Positions 61,870-64,000 of a stretch of 64,000 nucleotides of DNA are shown here, in pieces. The position numbers were made by a program, and so were the translations under genes. Each line of letters starts with the position of its first letter. The stretch's first letter is position 1. The notes below the pieces were generated by a model. It made no database searches and was not told the origin of the DNA. It worked only from the letters and a program-made list of their open reading frames with translations. Origin of the DNA: Amycolatopsis rifamycinica (lineage in GTDB: Bacteria > Actinomycetota > Actinomycetes > Mycobacteriales > Pseudonocardiaceae); NCBI RefSeq assembly GCF_000695625.1, contig NZ_JMQI01000001.1:1-64000 (forward strand), given 5' to 3'.

Positions 61870-61958
61870 GGCACTTTCACGTGAAAGTGCCCACCTGGCC
61901 GCGGCACTTTCACGTGAAAGTGCCCACCTGGCCCCGGCACTTTCACGTGAAAGTGGCC
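61870..61958. repeat. Three palindromes (core CACTTTCACGTGAAAGTG) with exact 33-bp period
   Basis: Copies of the same element found in scpB start at 61870, 61903 and 61936. The first two are full 22-bp palindromes separated by 11-bp spacers (CACCTGGCCGC, CACCTGGCCCC). The third keeps the 18-bp core (61938-61955) but has GGCC in place of CC on the right. They begin 12 bp after the dehydrogenase stop and end about 75 bp before the PL8 start, so they could end the uronate transcript or separate the two units. Confidence 0.95.
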
Positions 61959-62033
61959 GGGGTGTCCGCCGCCGCACAACTGAATTCCGTTCCCCCGCAA
62001 GCCAAGGATGTCTTGATCCTGGGAGGCATTGTC

Positions 62034-64000
62034 ATGCCCGTGAACCGGAGAAACGCCCTGCGCGGTGGTGCCCTGGCGGCCGCTTCCACCGTGCTCTTGA
62101 CCCGCCCGGCGTTCGCCGCGCCCGCCACCAGCGCGCCCGCGAACAGAGCGACTGCGAACAGCGCGGTCGCGGCGAGCCCGGTGCCCGCCGGGACCGCGGC
62201 GATCGTCGCCGCCTACCGGCAGCTGCAGACCGGCATCAACCGGCCGTCGCCGGAACGCACGGCGGCGCTGGCCAACCTGGGCCGCGTTGCCAAGGCCTAC
62301 AACGCGAGCCTGTCGGTGGCCGGTGGTGGAGCTCCACTGTGGACGGACTTGCCGCTCGGCCCGGGCAGCGACTACACGACTTCGATGTACGCGCGGCTGC
62401 GCGCGATCGCCGTCGACTGGGGCACGCCGGGTGGTGCGCTGTCCGGTGACCCGGTGGTGCTCGACCGGATCAAGTCCGCGCTCGAACTGATCTACACCAG
62501 CCAGTACCACGAAGACGTCGGCGAGATCGGCAACTGGTACACCTACGAAATCGGCATCCCGTACTACCTGCTGCACACGTTGTCGGTGGTCGCCGACCAG
62601 CTGACCGCCGAGCAGCTGGCCCGCTACCTCAAGCCGGTCAAGCGATTCGTCGGCAACCCGAACCTGCGCGCGAACAACCCCTCGGTGATCGAAACCGGCG
62701 CCAACCGCGCGGACAAGGCGCTCATCTCGATCGTGTCGGGTGCGCTGCTCGGCGACACGGCGTGGATCAAGACCGGCATCGACGCGCTGACCGACGTCGC
62801 GGGCGGCGGTGCGGCGAGCGTCGTCGCGAAGCTGGACCGGGCGGCCGGTGACGGCTTCCACGTCGACGGCTCGTTCATCCAGCACGACACCATCCCGTAC
62901 GCCGGGCACTACGGCATCGTGCTGCTCAGCGCGCTCGCCGGCGCCATCTACGTCACGCAGGGCACGGAATACGCGCTCCCGCAGCCGGTGAAGGACAAGA
63001 TCTACGCGCTGGTCGCCGACAGCTTCGCGCCCTTCGTCTACGCGGGCGCGCTGATGGAGCCGGTGCGCGGGCGGATGCTGTCGCGGCAGGGGGAGACCGG
63101 CCACGACATCGGCCACCAGCTCACCGTCGCCACGCTGGTGCTGGCCCGGACGGCGTCGGGCAAGACGAAGACCGACCTGAACGCGCTCGCCGCGAAGTGG
63201 ATCAAGGAGGGCGAGTACGCGCCCTTCCTGAAGATCCCGGATCCGGAGCGGTTCGCGCCCGGCCCGGACCTGGTGGCGACGCCGGGCATCGAGTTCGCGC
63301 AGGACATGCTGGCGTCGGGGGCCCGCCCGGCGCGGGTCGAGGCGACGCACCGCGTCTTCGGCCAGCAGGACCGGCTGGTCCACGTCACCGCCGGCTGGTC
63401 GGCTTCGCTGGGCGTCAGCTCGACGCGGATCTCGCGCTACGAGGCCATCAACGGCCAGAACCTCAAGGGCCACCACGTCGGCGACGGCGTGCTCTACACG
63501 TTCCTGCCGAACGCCAAGGGCCACTACACCGACGCCTACTGGCCGACGGTCGACCCGCTGCTGCTGCCCGGCACGACCGAGCACGACGGCCCGGTCGACC
63601 CCCGGTTCGGCGGCGTGCCGGTGGGCCCGAACCCGCACACCGGCGGCGTCCGCTGGGACGCGCGGCACGGCGCCCACGCGTTCGACTTCAAGAACTGGGA
63701 CGGGTCGCTGGTCGCGAAGAAGTCGTGGTTCTTCACCCCGGACGGGATCGTCTGCCTCGGTGCCGGGATCACCAGCACGTCCGCCTTCGCGGTGCGCACC
63801 ACGATCGAGAACCGCAACCTCGGCGAGGGCGGCCGCGGGACGCTCCTGGCCGACGGCCGGCGCGTTCCGGCCGACCTGGGGAAGGTGTCCGCGCTGCAGC
63901 GGCCGCGCTGGGTGCACCTGGAGAACGTGGGCGGGTACGTGCTCCTCGACGACGCTTCGGTGACGGCGGTCCGCGAAGACCGGACGGGCGCGTGGCGCGA
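62034..64000 (+). CDS. Polysaccharide lyase family 8 (hyaluronate/chondroitin/xanthan lyase type), partial
   Basis: 656 residues are visible; the gene runs past the window edge. The Tat signal peptide has RRNALRGG (R5-R6) and a cleavage site near AFA-AP. The PL8 alpha-toroid follows. NWYTYEIGIP (N167 and aromatic patch) and the catalytic trio are recognisable: N224 in TGANRADK, H284 and Y293 in SFIQHDTIPYAGHYG. The beta-sandwich starts near residue 420. It cleaves uronate-containing polysaccharides outside the cell by beta-elimination. GGGAGG lies 7 nt before ATG 62034. The neighbouring operon degrades uronates, which suggests a common substrate, although the polymer is unknown. Confidence 0.87.
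   Translation, partial: MPVNRRNALRGGALAAASTVLLTRPAFAAPATSAPANRATANSAVAASPVPAGTAAIVAAYRQLQTGINRPSPERTAALANLGRVAKAYNASLSVAGGGAPLWTDLPLGPGSDYTTSMYARLRAIAVDWGTPGGALSGDPVVLDRIKSALELIYTSQYHEDVGEIGNWYTYEIGIPYYLLHTLSVVADQLTAEQLARYLKPVKRFVGNPNLRANNPSVIETGANRADKALISIVSGALLGDTAWIKTGIDALTDVAGGGAASVVAKLDRAAGDGFHVDGSFIQHDTIPYAGHYGIVLLSALAGAIYVTQGTEYALPQPVKDKIYALVADSFAPFVYAGALMEPVRGRMLSRQGETGHDIGHQLTVATLVLARTASGKTKTDLNALAAKWIKEGEYAPFLKIPDPERFAPGPDLVATPGIEFAQDMLASGARPARVEATHRVFGQQDRLVHVTAGWSASLGVSSTRISRYEAINGQNLKGHHVGDGVLYTFLPNAKGHYTDAYWPTVDPLLLPGTTEHDGPVDPRFGGVPVGPNPHTGGVRWDARHGAHAFDFKNWDGSLVAKKSWFFTPDGIVCLGAGITSTSAFAVRTTIENRNLGEGGRGTLLADGRRVPADLGKVSALQRPRWVHLENVGGYVLLDDASVTAVREDRTGAWR

Overview
The window looks like chromosomal DNA of a high-GC actinobacterium of the Pseudonocardiaceae. 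Amycolatopsis is the best guess, but this is an inference without a database search. The reasons are strong G/C at third codon positions, many GTG starts and ATGA/GTGA overlaps. The backbone also follows the gene order known from Mycobacterium tuberculosis Rv1691-Rv1713: TPR protein, glycerol-phosphate phosphatase, small ORF, tlyA, nadK, recN, steA, mctB/steB, pyrG, NUDIX, xerD, parA, scpA, scpB, rluB, cmk, der. Relative to that order, accessory blocks are inserted at 7.8-11.0 kb, 13.2-18.9 kb, 21.3-21.9 kb and 27.0-32.9 kb, and everything after about 36 kb is accessory.

Layout. 1-582: end of an rRNA operon (23S 3' end, 5S, terminator). 0.6-7.8 kb: housekeeping operon for rRNA methylation, NAD phosphorylation and repair. 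7.8-11.0 kb: VOC protein, quinone oxidoreductase and a DUF1266 protein. 11.0-13.2 kb: cell-separation pair SteA and MctB/SteB. 13.2-16.1 kb: racemase and NCS1 permease divergent from a GntR regulator, with a nested palindromic operator between them. 16.3-18.9 kb: secreted S53 peptidase and membrane acyltransferase. 19-27 kb: pyrG, NUDIX, DUF1707/TM2 protein, xerD and a compact chromosome-segregation operon (parA, a ribbon-helix-helix-like protein, scpA, scpB, rluB). 27-32.9 kb: methyltransferase, secreted X-Pro dipeptidyl-peptidase, K+/H+ antiporter with its RCK_C partner, and a TetR/DUF4267 pair. 33-35.8 kb: cmk, plsC-like, der. 36-41.5 kb: a Pls/PosA-type single-module peptide synthetase followed by an M1 metallopeptidase. 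41.6-53.6 kb: assorted enzymes, regulators, a two-component pair and a small HTH/Clp-N operon. 53.7-61.9 kb: a complete oxidative uronate/aldarate pathway (uronate dehydrogenase, IclR regulator, SSS transporter, ketodeoxyglucarate dehydratase, glucarate dehydratase, an unrecognised protein, semialdehyde dehydrogenase). 62.0-64.0 kb: the start of a Tat-exported PL8 polysaccharide lyase, cut by the window edge.

How the parts fit. The uronate block should turn a hexuronate into aldarate, then 5-keto-4-deoxyglucarate, then 2-oxoglutarate semialdehyde, then 2-oxoglutarate. The PL8 lyase next door suggests the source may be a uronate-containing polysaccharide. The synthetase/M1 pair resembles the known arrangement of a homopoly(amino acid) synthetase beside a degrading peptidase.

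The most unusual DNA-level features are three arrays of short palindromes with exact periods. One is a five-copy array with a 21-bp step downstream of der. The other two use a different palindrome with a 33-bp unit: one sits before the PL8 gene, and one lies inside scpB, where each copy adds the in-frame peptide ALSRESA. Also notable are a nested hairpin leader ahead of the synthetase, a leaderless promoter boxed in by operators at the HTH/Clp-N operon, and the unrecognised protein in the uronate operon.
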